Assembly (NCBI GenBank): GCA_019916065.1
Contig: CM034243.1
Span: 27,058,147 to 27,122,146 of the forward strand
DNA: 64,000 nucleotides
Reading direction: 5' to 3'
Source: Vitellaria paradoxa
Lineage: Eukaryota > Streptophyta > Magnoliopsida > Ericales > Sapotaceae
In this document: positions 10,265-22,200 of the stretch, piece after piece
Layout of the letters: the number at the start of each line of letters is the position of its first letter
Position numbering within the stretch: the first letter of the stretch is position 1
Position numbers and translations under genes: made by a program
Notes under the pieces: generated by a model
Told to the model about the DNA's origin: nothing
Database searches by the model: none
The model's input: only the letters and a program-made list of their open reading frames with translations

Positions 10265-11496
10265 TTAATAATTAATTAATTCCAACATTCTGAGTTTGCA
10301 GTAGGAGCATTCCCTGGATTTTTCTCGTTGGTCTTTCTTCTTTAATTTCTCGGTTCTTTGGAAGTTCTAAACACAAGGAAATTGGTGGTGTCCTCATACG
10401 GGATTTTGAACATTGACACATGTCTATGTTTTACTGTAATATGATATTTTGATTGAACTATTTTTATTTCATGAGATATTTGATGTATGTTTGGTGGAGT
10501 GGTGAGGTCAATATGGAAAATTAGTGGTTTACATACATGATTCTTGCAAATCTAAACTACAATTCGTTCTATATGTGGTTCTAGGTTGATGTAAAAGTAT
10601 TCCAATTGGGAAAAAAAGTTTGAAATTTTTTTATTTTAAAAAGAGGAGTTGGAAGCAAAAAGTACTCAAATTGGGAAGAGATGCTTGAATGTTAAAGAAC
10701 ACACTAGAACGAATACATGCACATTTCAACGTTTTGTTGTGTGCGTACACTTTATTCCACCTCAACACTGTTCATAAATTTTAAATGTTTTGTATTTATT
10801 CCAATTGATGTTTTACACTGTTGAGTACTTTCTATGTGATGAGTCTATTATTATTGAGTATGGCTGTAATAATAGTAGGTGATTTTATTTTTCTTATATT
10901 TTTCTTATGGGTGGGCTTATTTGCACGTTACAATTGAGTATTGCATTTCACTTTACTTTTTTTATTAAATAAAATTATATAATTACTCTCATTATTGTAG
11001 AATGATTTTTATAACATTAAAATTATATAACATATCTCATTAAAAGAATAAGAGGTAGTTGTGTAATTTTATTTAAGAATTCATTTGCGGAGTGTAAGTA
11101 GACTCATTTATTCTTATTATAATCAGATATTATATTATTCTAAAAGACGTGATAACTATGAGAATTTTATTACTATTTCAGGAATTGTCACTAATTTCGT
11201 AGATGGTATCTTTGAATAAAATTCAGATTGTTAATTTGATTTATTTAATTTTATACTGTTGATCTTTAAATTAAATTCAGTGCATGACAATACTGATTTA
11301 TGATGCATTTAAAGTACCAAATTTAGTAAAAAAAAATCTTTAACTTTTTTCAAAAATATCTAACTTTTTTCATACAAAAAATCTCTAACTTTTATTCAAT
11401 TTTTTTCAATACGTTTCGAGAAACATACCAAATAATTGATAATTCAAAATTTATTCTATTTTATTTATTTATTTCCAAAAGTTAGCACTCAAAGCT
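10265..11496. other. Intergenic spacer, no gene seen
   Basis: AT-rich sequence without a supported ORF or paired repeat. I recognise nothing in it. Confidence 0.4.
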
Positions 11497-11499
11497 GAA

Positions 11500-12527
11500 G
11501 GCCTTGTTTGGTAACGTTTTTATTTTTTATTGTCTGTTTATATTTTCAAAATTTTGTAAACTGACAACAGAAGCATGCTTGTTAAATCTGCTTATATTTT
11601 TTTTGTTTTCCGAAAAATGAAAACTTAAATAGAAAAATGTAAATAAAAAAAGTATTTTCACTTTATTTTTTTCTGTTGCAAACATTTTGTCAATTCTAAT
11701 ACTTTGTCCATGTTTATTTCATCATATTAAAATAATTATTTTATTCAAATATTTTATTAAACTAAAATTATTTTTATTAAATAATTTAATTAAATTAATA
11801 TATAATATATATTATAATTTATTTCTAATAAATATTTAAATTAAATTAGTTAATTTAATTAATAGGAAATATATATTATATAATTATTTTATTAAATAAT
11901 AAAATAAAATATACTAATTAATTTAATTTATCAAATAATTTAATTAATATAAATATATTTTATTAAATTATTTTTAATAAATATTACAATTACATTATTT
12001 AATTTAATTTAATAATTAATTTAACTAATATTAAATATATTTTATTAAATTATTTTTAATAAATATCATAATTAAATTAAATTCATTTAATAATTTAATT
12101 AATTTATTTAATATGAATTATATTTTATTAAATTATTTTTAATAAATGTTGTAATTAAATTATTTAAATTATTATGCAATATATCTTATTCAATTATTTT
12201 TACTAAATAATATAATTAAGTTATAATTAATATATTTATATTTACTGGATTAAATGATACAATACTTATATTTTATTCAATTATTTTAAATAAATGATAT
12301 AATTAAGTTAAATTAATATAAAATTTATTTATTAAATTCAATTAATTTTTAAAAAATTAATAAAATTAAATATTTTATAAAAATAAAAAATTAATAATTA
12401 TAAGTAAAATTATATTTTTAAATGTAATTTTAATTTTTATTTTAAAAATGATAATAAAAAATAAAAAATAAAAACTATAAACATACAAATATAAGTAGAA
12501 AAATAACTTTGTTAACAAACCACCCCC
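11500..12527. mobile_element. AT-rich TIR element, copy 1
   Basis: The left end GGCCTTGTTTGGTAACG pairs with the reverse complement of the right end, GGGGGTGGTTTGTTAAC. Both ends are flanked by GAA (11497-11499 and 12528-12530). The ~1.03-kb interior is almost pure A/T, with repeated TTTTATTAAATTATTTTTAATAAAT-like phrases. A related interior and similar ends occur at 37281-38350. It has no coding capacity. The superfamily is uncertain (3-bp TSD). Confidence 0.6.
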
Positions 12528-12599
12528 GAAGTAAACCGAACCGCACAATTGATAGCTTGAATCCGTAATTTTAAGATAATCGAACAAAACCAAGAGATG

Positions 12600-12920
12600 C
12601 TGATTTGATCCCCGTTTCGCATGCTAGGCCCTGCAAGTTGCGCTCCTCGAACTCGAAGGGCGTAACAAACTCGAGTGTCCAATGTAACACAAACGCCACT
12701 CGCGTTGTCCTTTTCAAACTTACAAAACGCCATTTGGCACAATCAAAGTACCACCCGTCTTCAGCTGCTGTGAATCCAACTGTACCTTGCACTGAAATTC
12801 AGTCCCCGCTCCCGCAAGTACGATTGCCCAGAAACAATAACCTCCTCTTGCTTCTCAGTGCGATCGATTGATTCGCCAAATTCGCGCGGAGGGCTAGAGG
12901 TTCGATCCACATCTCTGGTG
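12600..12920 (+). promoter_or_regulatory. Probable 5' leader/core promoter region of the choline kinase gene
   Basis: Composition switches sharply from AT-rich transposon to about 50% GC here, directly upstream of the first exon ATG. The upstream extension in frame begins only with GTG (12858), so this stretch is read as promoter plus 5' UTR. No TATA box was assigned with confidence. Confidence 0.45.
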
Positions 12921-13259
12921 ATGGGTTCTGTAGAAAACGCCAAGAATCGCCTGCCTGAAGAGGCTAATAGAATTCTGGGATCGTTGGCGTCGAGCTGGGG
13001 TGATACGATCGGCGCCGATGACTTGCAAGTGATCCGACTCAAAGGAGCCATGACCAACGAGGTCTACCAAATCAAGTGGCCCACGAACGAGCAACACTCG
13101 CGCAAGGTTTTGGTCAGGATTTACGGTGAGGGTGTCGACGTTTTCTTCGATCGGAATGATGAGATCCGGACGTTTGAGTTCATGTCCAAGCACGGCCAAG
13201 GTCCTCGTCTTCTCGGAAGGTTCGCGAATGGTCGGATCGAGGAATTCATTCGTGCCCGG
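12921..13259 (+). CDS. CK: Choline kinase exon 1
   Basis: 113 codons from ATG to the donor CGG|GTATTT. It encodes the ATP-binding N-lobe start, with [15 protein letters not shown] and [14 protein letters not shown]. Confidence 0.93.
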
Positions 13260-16200
13260 GTATTTTTTCTTTTCTTCTCGTTTTTTATTTCCGTTTATTT
13301 ATTTATTTATTTTTTCCTTTTGGTATGCAATTCTCTGCTTTCAAAGATTTTTTTTTTTCTTTAGATAATAATCATGCAAGCGTATTTGGAGATTGGGAAT
13401 GATTAGGCATTTTAGTGAAATTTGTTTTTCAAACTGGCTTGCTTTGCTATCATCTATATATGCATATATAGGCTTAATTGTAAACGTTAATAGAACAGAG
13501 CTTAAAAGAGGAAGGAGAAGTGTATTGTATTTATGTATCTATTAGCTGTACAAATGTGTTGGCCGTTATATATCAGTTTACACAGAGAGAGAGAGAGAGA
13601 GAGAAGAGCGCCATAATGAGGCACAGATATTGAGCCTTAGTGCAGCAGCGAAAGATGGCTTTGGATACAGCTATACTAGCTGTCAACATTTGACATGTAA
13701 CATCCCCCTTTAAACCCAAGTTCGTTCGAACTAATGAAAACCTTCCGTGTGGGCGTGCCTTGGTAAAAAAAAAAATTGTAATCTAATCTTGAAATGTGGT
13801 AGAATGACACAAATCACGTGCTAGCGCACAAAGTGACAATCATTCTATGGTTGCTTTTGGTAAACCAAAAAACTCCCAATTTTTTGCAATTTTTGTTCTT
13901 ATGTTAACACGTGTCACGTTGGCAAAAGTTGTGTGTTTAATAAAAACTTGTAAAAGTTAAAAAAAAAAAAATAGGTTGGAGAAAATTGGAGAATGTTGAA
14001 AAAAGTTGGTGGTTCTGTGTGGTATTTTTTTAATTTTTTTTTATGTGCATTCGTTGGGGGGGTAAATCTTGGTGGAGAAAGTGGAAGAAAATTTGAGAAA
14101 GTAGGAAGTTGGTTTTTTTTTTTGGGGTGTTCCCAAAGAGGCCCTATATATGCTTTATACGCTCTTGATACAAAATCATTACGAGCAATCTAAATGGCAC
14201 AATGATTGTCACATGAAAGACGAATTGGAATTGAATGAACAAACACCTAACTCCTTAAGAAGCCAGTGTAATCATGGGAGCTCTTAGGTAGTGTCATCAG
14301 GTGCATAGTACTCAGCTTTAGTCCTAGAGTGAGCAAGAACACATTGTTTCTTGCTTCTCCAAGAGATGGGTGAAGTTCACAAGAAAAATAAAAAGCCAAT
14401 GACAAAGTGTTGATCGGTTGGGTCACCTCCCCAATCAACATGAATAAGCATATAACGTTAGAGAAAAACTGGCAGAGAAGTGTAGCACATGAAAGAAGGG
14501 GGGCCTTAAACATGGCAAAAAATACATAAACCTACTGCATAGTTTGACGAACGAGAGACAAATATGAATTGACTGACTAGATGAACATAATAACTAATGT
14601 AAGGGCGAACGATAGTGAGATACATGAGATTGCCAACCAACTGCCAATAAAGAGTAGCATCACGAAGGGGAATGCCATCCACAGGTGTGAGACGAGCATT
14701 AGTCTCAAGACGAATTGATGTAGGTCTTAGTTGTCATATAAACCAACTCAAGAAAAAAGATTTGAAGCATACTTGGCTTGAGATAGATAACGCCTAGAGG
14801 AATCTAATGAGACCACCTCAAGGCCCAAGAAATAACTAAGAGAATCAAGATCATTCATCTCAAAACGTCGATTAAGATGCGCCTTGATCTCAAATATACC
14901 ACGAAGATCATCCCCATTAATAATCATATCGTCAACATAAGGTAGAATATAAGAACCATTCCAGCATTGGAATGTTGAGCAAAGAGAGTTGAGTTGTAAA
15001 GACTAGAAGTAAACCCAAACTATCCAATAAGACTAGAAGTAAACCCAAACTATCCAATAATAGTGCTGAATTTGGCAAACCAGGCCTGTTTGGCTTGCAT
15101 GAGGCCATATAGAACATGATGAAGTTTGCAAACTTTATGTAGTGGGTTATCATACCTTGGTTGGGGCTGCACGTAGACTTCCTTGTAAGGTCACCATTAA
15201 GAAATGCATTTTTGACAAACATTTGAAACAAATCCCAACAATGGATGGTAACTAAAATACTTAATTTGTGCACAAAAGTAAGGCGAGCGATAAGCACAAA
15301 AGTTTCCTTACAGTTAATGCCATGCTCCTGTGTAAAGCTTTTAGAAACTAGATGAGCTTTATGTCACTCCACTGAACTATCAGAATGAGTCTTGATTTTG
15401 TAAATCCCTTTATATCCAACAAGAGTTTTTTCGGGAGGTAAGTTAACCAGATCCCAGGTGTGAGTTTTAGCAAATGCTTGTAATTCCTTTATCATAAGTT
15501 GCCAAAGAGGATTTGTACTAGTCTCACGGTAAGTTCGAGTGTCATGTAAAGACGCAATAGCAGAGAAACAGTAAAAGTCATGAAAACGAACAGAAGGTTC
15601 TTTTATCCAGTACAACGATTTATCCCAGTACAACGACAAGGGGAAGAGGGGAATAAGGAGGCCCAGAAATACAACTCAGTGGGAGGAAGTGGAGCCACTG
15701 GATCCACACGTGAGTTAAGCACATTAAGGAGAGTCGTAGGATTAGGCAGATCAGGTAGTGGTGCATCGTAGGAAGGAGTGGATATGGGATTATTAGGAAA
15801 CAAGTCAACAAATGGATTCATAAAGAATTGGGGGCTAGAGATCAATGGGGGGTGAAAGGGAGAGAGTGATGAAAGCATTTTATGTTCCCAAAAGATGACA
15901 TGATGGAAGATTTGAAGATATCTTGATAGCGTTCTAACACCTATACCCTTATGTCCAATACCATAACCTAAGAAACAACAGTTTAGCACAATATTCAAGT
16001 TTAGGAGGCTCATGGGGCTAAAATAGGACAAAAGATGTACATCCAAAAAGTTTGTGACATGGCACTTGGCATTCAAAGTTGGAAAAAATGAGAGTTTTGA
16101 AATGGGTGCAATAAAACTGAACTGGTATATGGATTGAAATGTGCAGAGGACTTGCAGAGCAGATAAAAAGGATGAATAGAAGTGGTCCAAATGGAGATTT

Positions 16201-19200
16201 GAGATGACCCAGATTGACTCAACTTTGATATTATTTGAGTGAGGAAAAATGATTATTTTGGCTCTAATACCATGCTAATAGAATAGAGTGTAAGAAAGGA
16301 AGGACAAGTATATTGTATTTTTGTATCTATAAGCCGTACAAATGTGTTGGGACTTTCCATCAATTTACCACGAACACACAAGAGTTGTGATGCGACATTG
16401 AATAGAGCTATACTAGTTGCCAACTAGCAAGTTCTGCATGTAAGCAATCAAAATTTAAAAGGAGGACCTAAATTCATTGTGTAATTACATTAATTTAAGT
16501 TGTACATGCCCTTCCTAAGCCTTATTGATATGACCAAAACAAAGCCAAACTCTTCTATAGGGTCCTTTCACAGTTTAACTACTAATGGTGTGTTTGGTGC
16601 ATTGAGAAATACTAACAAACTCTAAAAATCTCTAAAAGTTATTCACTTTTTATCTCACCGCATGAATTACGAACCCACAAATTATCTCAGATTATTTCAC
16701 TTTTTGTCACTCCAAACGCCCCCTAAGTATTTTTCTAATTAAATGACCTTTCTTCCATGTAGGAGGGACTGCACTACCTTTAGCATCAAGCCTTGTGTTG
16801 TAGTTCATTTTATTTCTTCTTTTCTTTTTCTGATGAATAAAAGAGATTATATTAAAGAGCAGTAGAGGATACCACCCAAGTATAAATGATTCACTAACTT
16901 TAAGTATCAAGAAACTTCCATAAGCTCAATGTAGTACAAACAACAGAGTAAATCCAGTTCTCCACCCACGGTCATCCAATTGTGCAAAAGAGACCCCAAA
17001 AGAAAAATGATTTTCAATGTATACATAACAATATTCAAGTTTTGAATTTCCTCTCTCTTTCCCCCCAACACCACTCAAGCAAGACAAAGCCTCCAAGATT
17101 TTCTTTTCCCTTTACAAATCTCAAGTCAACAAGTTTCAAAAACTTGTTTCACGTCCAAAGGGATAATCCATTTGAGGATCATCTCCCGAATTTCTCTAAC
17201 CTAAATACATTGCACAAGCAAGTGACTAGCATTCTTTGCCTCATTTTTACACTAAAAGCATTTATTCACCAGGATGAGCTCCCTTTTGATAAGCTTGTCC
17301 ATTATGAGAGCTCGTCCATGGATTTAGCACCAAACAAAGAATACCACCTTAGGGGTGTCCTATTTTGTCAAATGCTTAGGCACGGGAAGTCTACCCCCTC
17401 GTTGACCTCTAATATTTTGTAAAGACTTGATCTCAAACCTGCCAACTAAGAAGCACAGATCCGGACACATAATATGGATACGACACGACGTGAATATGCC
17501 AACACACCAGTTTTTAAAATTATCAGGACATGACAGGACAGGGACATGTTAACAGGGCAACGATAAGGTTGTTCTGTTATGACCTAGTGTTAAAGATTCG
17601 AATCTAGAATTAGCTTCTTTGCTAGTAGTGAGATGCTGTCTACATTTTACCCTCCCCAAATCCTGCAATGCGGGAGCTTTGTGCATTGGGTTGCTTTTTT
17701 ATCATTTTTTATTTATGTATATGAGAGAACTGCTACTTATTTTTTTTTTTTTGCACTAGAAATGCATTTGTCTTTTATTTATATCTATTTCAAAATATTT
17801 TATTCACAAATAAATTAGAAATTTTAGATCTTAAAAAATTTATGAAATAAAAAAAAAATGATAAGGAATTAATGAATGTAATTCATATCATTTTTATCTT
17901 ATTATTTGATTACAAGTTTCTTCTTCAAAATTACAATATGCTTTATGTATAAGTTATGAATGTCTCTCTCTCAAGTGTTCAATGAGTGCATGTATCTGAT
18001 GTGATACGATACGACATGACACTGGTACGTCACCTTCTTAGAAGTGTTTGTGCTTTTTAGCCTTCCAAGTTTGGAACCCCCTTCACCGTATCTTCCCCCA
18101 CTATACAATTAATACTGTAAAGATTGGATATAACTCTAGTAAGGCTTTCAAGGTCACTATTCATGCTCATGTATGATATTAAGTACCGGTAGGCAGTTGC
18201 TGTTTCACCCTTTTGCATAGTTGAATAAAGATGTCTGCCAACTAACATAATTGGAGCTCCTACTTACTGAAGGAACTGTCTTATTTGGAACTAGGATAAC
18301 ATGACATTTTTCTTTGATATCTGGCCTTGCTGAATTGTATGCTTTTCAGAAACTTAATCTTATGCTCTCTTAAGTTGTGCTTCGGTATCTGGCCTTACTA
18401 AATTGTGGCCTTTTCAGGAGCATAGTCTTTCACTCAGTTGCATTGCTAATGTATTGTATAATGAATTGATTGGGTTAATTTTATTCATCTAGAATAGTCA
18501 ACGAGTTGTTTAAACAAGAGAGACTCACTTTATGAAGGGGCAAATATAAAATAAAATAAATGGGAGACTTCAATTTATGCTAATTTCTTGCCACTATAAC
18601 TAAACTTACTGACACTGTAATTGAACCAGGTTATGAGTCCAAGCAGCAAATTTGAGTCAAATTTATGATGAAAAATAATTGTCATTCAACAAATATAAAT
18701 GTGCCTTTTTTTTTTTTAACCCAACACACCAAATCTAAATGTTAATATACTTTTAACTTCTAATGTTAGCTGCTATTGCTCAAATTTCATTTTTGAAACA
18801 TCTTTAGGTATTTTCTTGTTTCATTTACAAATGTGAATATTGATATGTGGTGGTTGATTTTTTTTTGGTGGAGAAAATTAATCAATTGCGGATATCTCTG
18901 ATAAAGTGAAGCTGTGCAAGGCCAAAAATGGCTGTTTTATTTCCCCTTGCACATTATGCTATTTATTTTCTTCTCGAGACCATTAAAGTTTTGTCATCTG
19001 GATTTCAGACGCTATCAGCCTCTGACCTACGTGACCCAGAAATATCCGCTTTAATAGCTGCTAAAATGAAGGAGTTTCATGATCTTGACATGCCTGGTCC
19101 AAAGAACGTCTTTATTTGGGATAGATTGCGGTATGCACCCTTTTCTTTCAAATTTATCCCTGTTTCTGATGGATGGAGAGCAAGTTACATTGGCCAAGAT

Positions 19201-22200
19201 TGTGGATGTGCCCAAACTATTACTTCTATATGGCTGTAAATGTTTAAATTTTTCTTTTGCAATGCTTCAGTAATTGGCTTACTGCGGCCAAGAGTATGTC
19301 TCCCCCAAAAGAAGCTGAGGCCTTTCGCTTTGATGCCTTAGATGAGGAAATATCCATTTTGGAAAAGAATCTTTCACATGATCATCAACATATAGGATTC
19401 TGCCACAATGATTTACAATATGGTAACATAATGTTCAATGAAGAGACCAAGTTAGTAACCATAATTGTAAGTTTCTCCTTAAGATACCTATCCATTTTAT
19501 GATTTAACTTGCTGAAAATGTTAAGACAAAGTTCTATGTCAGTTTTTTACTCTTTGGTTTCTTATCATTAAGATGTTTGTGTGATTAGATCTTCCTGGTA
19601 CAATGAAGCACAGTTAGTACACAATATCAATGCATGCATGACATGTGCAATCAACAATATGGTATGCACGCCTGAAGTGTAGTGGCTGTGGGTTCCTTTC
19701 GTCATCAAAAAACGACTCTAACTCATTATGCTTATAAGACCAACAGTGGCCTAATTTTTTGGAGTTTTGATGTGACAATCTTAGTGACAAGTTCGTACTG
19801 CATAGGCTAGTGGATTTTTTTTTTTTTTTTTTTAAGAAGGTAACTTGGGGCTGGAAGATGATTCGGTGGTTTTTTGTTGGGCAAAGTTTCACAGTAGATT
19901 GCTAGACCTTCTCCCTATCCTTGTCCCTTCAAAAATAGTAAAGAAAAGAAGAAAAGACCTGATTCAGAAAACTCTCTGAATGTATTGGGATTGAGACAGT
20001 TGTTTGACTTTCAAATGCAGTTTTTTTTCTGTTAATTCCATCATCTTTTTCTTTTTCTTTCTGTCACTTTTCTTTTTGCTGTCATTCGCCTAAGTTCGAC
20101 CTTCTTTACCAGGACTACGAGTATGCAGGTTACAACCCTGTTGCCTATGATATAGCAAATCACTTTTGTGAGATGTCGGCTGATTATCATACAGAAACAC
20201 CTCATATTCTCGACTTCAGTAAATATCCTGGTTGGTGAATAATGTGATTCATTTGGTTGCTGTTTCATTCCTTTAATTGTTTCAACTGAATTATAATTAC
20301 ATGTGTTGGAGACTATTTTGCATTCAGTTGAGTTATAAAATAAGTTTCCCTTTCAGTGAGTCATTGCATATGGTTCAACTGTGACAGTTCCCAGTTTCCC
20401 CTTGTATGTGTAACTTAGCCAAAAATATATTAGCATGTCCCATATCGACATCAGGGTAGGATTGTCATGAGTATGTAAGCTGCCCTCTCCTCTTCAAAAC
20501 TGAAGGCCCTTTTGGAGATGGTACTTGGATTGTGCATCATTATTTCTTGGCATGGTAGTGTTGATTATCTCTTACCTATTCTATAATAAAAAGAAGTTCT
20601 CTTCACTTAATTAATGGCTGCAGGTTTGGAGGAACGCCAAAGATTTTTGCGTAACTATTTGAGTTGTTCAGGTGGTAATCAATCTCAACCTCATTTTTCT
20701 TTCTTCTTCTTCTTCTTCTTCCCAATTTTTGTGGGAAAATTCTCAGTCGTAGTTCTCTAGCAGGTAGTTTTTTTAATATGTAACTACTAAGTGTCACCAT
20801 TGTACACTAATCTATGAATAGTGCTGGCAACTCAGGTTGAAGTGTCGTGTTTGAGTTTATAATCATGTCTATATTTATCTCAAAATTTAATGGGAATGTT
20901 TAATAGATTTTTTTTTTTCCACAATCGTGTCAATTTCGAAATTAATGTGTTCGCGTCGTATCATATTTAGGTATTCTCTTAGTAATTCGTGTTTGGGTAT
21001 TGCTACCCTTATTTAATGAAGAATTATAAATGAATTGAAAGAATTCAGAGACCTCAGATGTCCCCCAACATCTTATTATTACAATTGATGAGGTTTGTAG
21101 CTATTTGATTATTTGACAATAGTGTTGAGGGATGCGAAACTTATCATAATTGCCAAACAAAAATCCAAGAGAATTTATGATATTTTAGAAGTTTTTATTT
21201 ACAAACTAATTAGAAGTTTTAGGCCTTAAAATCCATAAAATAAAATAAAAGTTAAATTATAAGGAATTTTTTTTTGGTAAGTATAATTTGGATTAATTGG
21301 GGAAAATTTACATTATCTTAGGGGCATATCCCCGTGTACAATTTAGTTACACATTGGGATACCCAAGAGCTGCAAAATCTAACATTTTCTTCATAGTATT
21401 TGATGACAGGAAATTGGGAAGCTCTTAATCTAATTACATGCTTAATGTTGCTGATAATGCTTGTAGTAGAGGATGAAAGCCCTTTGAAAATTCTTGTATT
21501 ACGTTGTTGCCATATGTGATAAACTAATGCTGCCCATGCCACTTTGCACATAATGTTGTTGAATCTTTTTCCACTGAAGTTACCAACTGCCCATGAGACC
21601 TCCTTTGCCATGATTGAGTAGGTTTGATGATTGAGCACATTTGTAGGACCTTCTTCCGTAACTCAGTAGAGTAAGGGCAAGAAAAGAAGAGATGCTCCAT
21701 GTTTTTAGTACACGTCCCACATAGGACACAAGTACAGTCAATAAGCATTCCCCATGCAAGTAGCTTATCATTTGTTGAGAGTCTTTCCCTAATAGCAAGC
21801 CAAAGAATAAATCTGTGCCGTGGGATGTGATAAGGGAACCATAAGAGTTTATACCATTCCACCTTTGGAGATCTTCGTCTAATAGCATTCCAAGTAGCTG
21901 AAGCATTGTAATCACCATTTTTTGATGCACGCCAAATAAATTGGTCTCGAAGACGCGGTTGTGGTGAGTAGTCGGGTGGAGATTCAAGTATTATCCCTCG
22001 GAGCTCCCAAGTAATTGGGAACGGCTATTTCCATTACCCTTTATCAATCACACTTGATACCTTTGCCCCTTTAGGTATTTCAGCATCATAAGTAATTCTT
22101 ACGGTGTATTTTGAGATGAACGGCCCTTTAGGATGCCAATTGGAGAACCAAATAGAGATGGATTCACCATTGCCCACTTTGTATTTGGAGATGTGGATAG

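Larger units (their letters stand above)
13485..16446 (-). mobile_element. Degenerate Ty1/Copia retrotransposon in choline kinase intron 1
   Basis: Related direct repeats at 13485-13702 and 16273-16446 (ATTGTATTT, TGTATCTAT, GTACAAATGTGTTGG, GAGCTATACTAG.TG) look like diverged short LTRs. A Met-type PBS (TGGTATTAGAGCC on the minus strand) abuts the right one, and a purine tract (AAAGGGGGA) abuts the left one. Between them, minus-strand frames interrupted by stops show the Copia pre-RT region ([19 protein letters not shown]), the RT start ([23 protein letters not shown], then [10 protein letters not shown]) and RNase H debris ([23 protein letters not shown]). Integrase, protease and gag are largely missing. 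No TSD survives. Confidence 0.8.

Noticed and set aside
11700..12480. AT-rich tract as centromeric satellite or replication origin
   Set aside because: There is no regular period, and it is bounded by inverted ends like its relative at 37281-38350, so a TIR element fits better.
12858..12920. N-terminal extension of choline kinase exon 1
   Set aside because: The frame opens at GTG. The first ATG in frame is 12921, which matches the family start.
16982..17422. 146-codon plus-strand ORF in choline kinase intron 1
   Set aside because: It is antisense to a recognisable L1 zf-RVT domain; the opening is a by-product.
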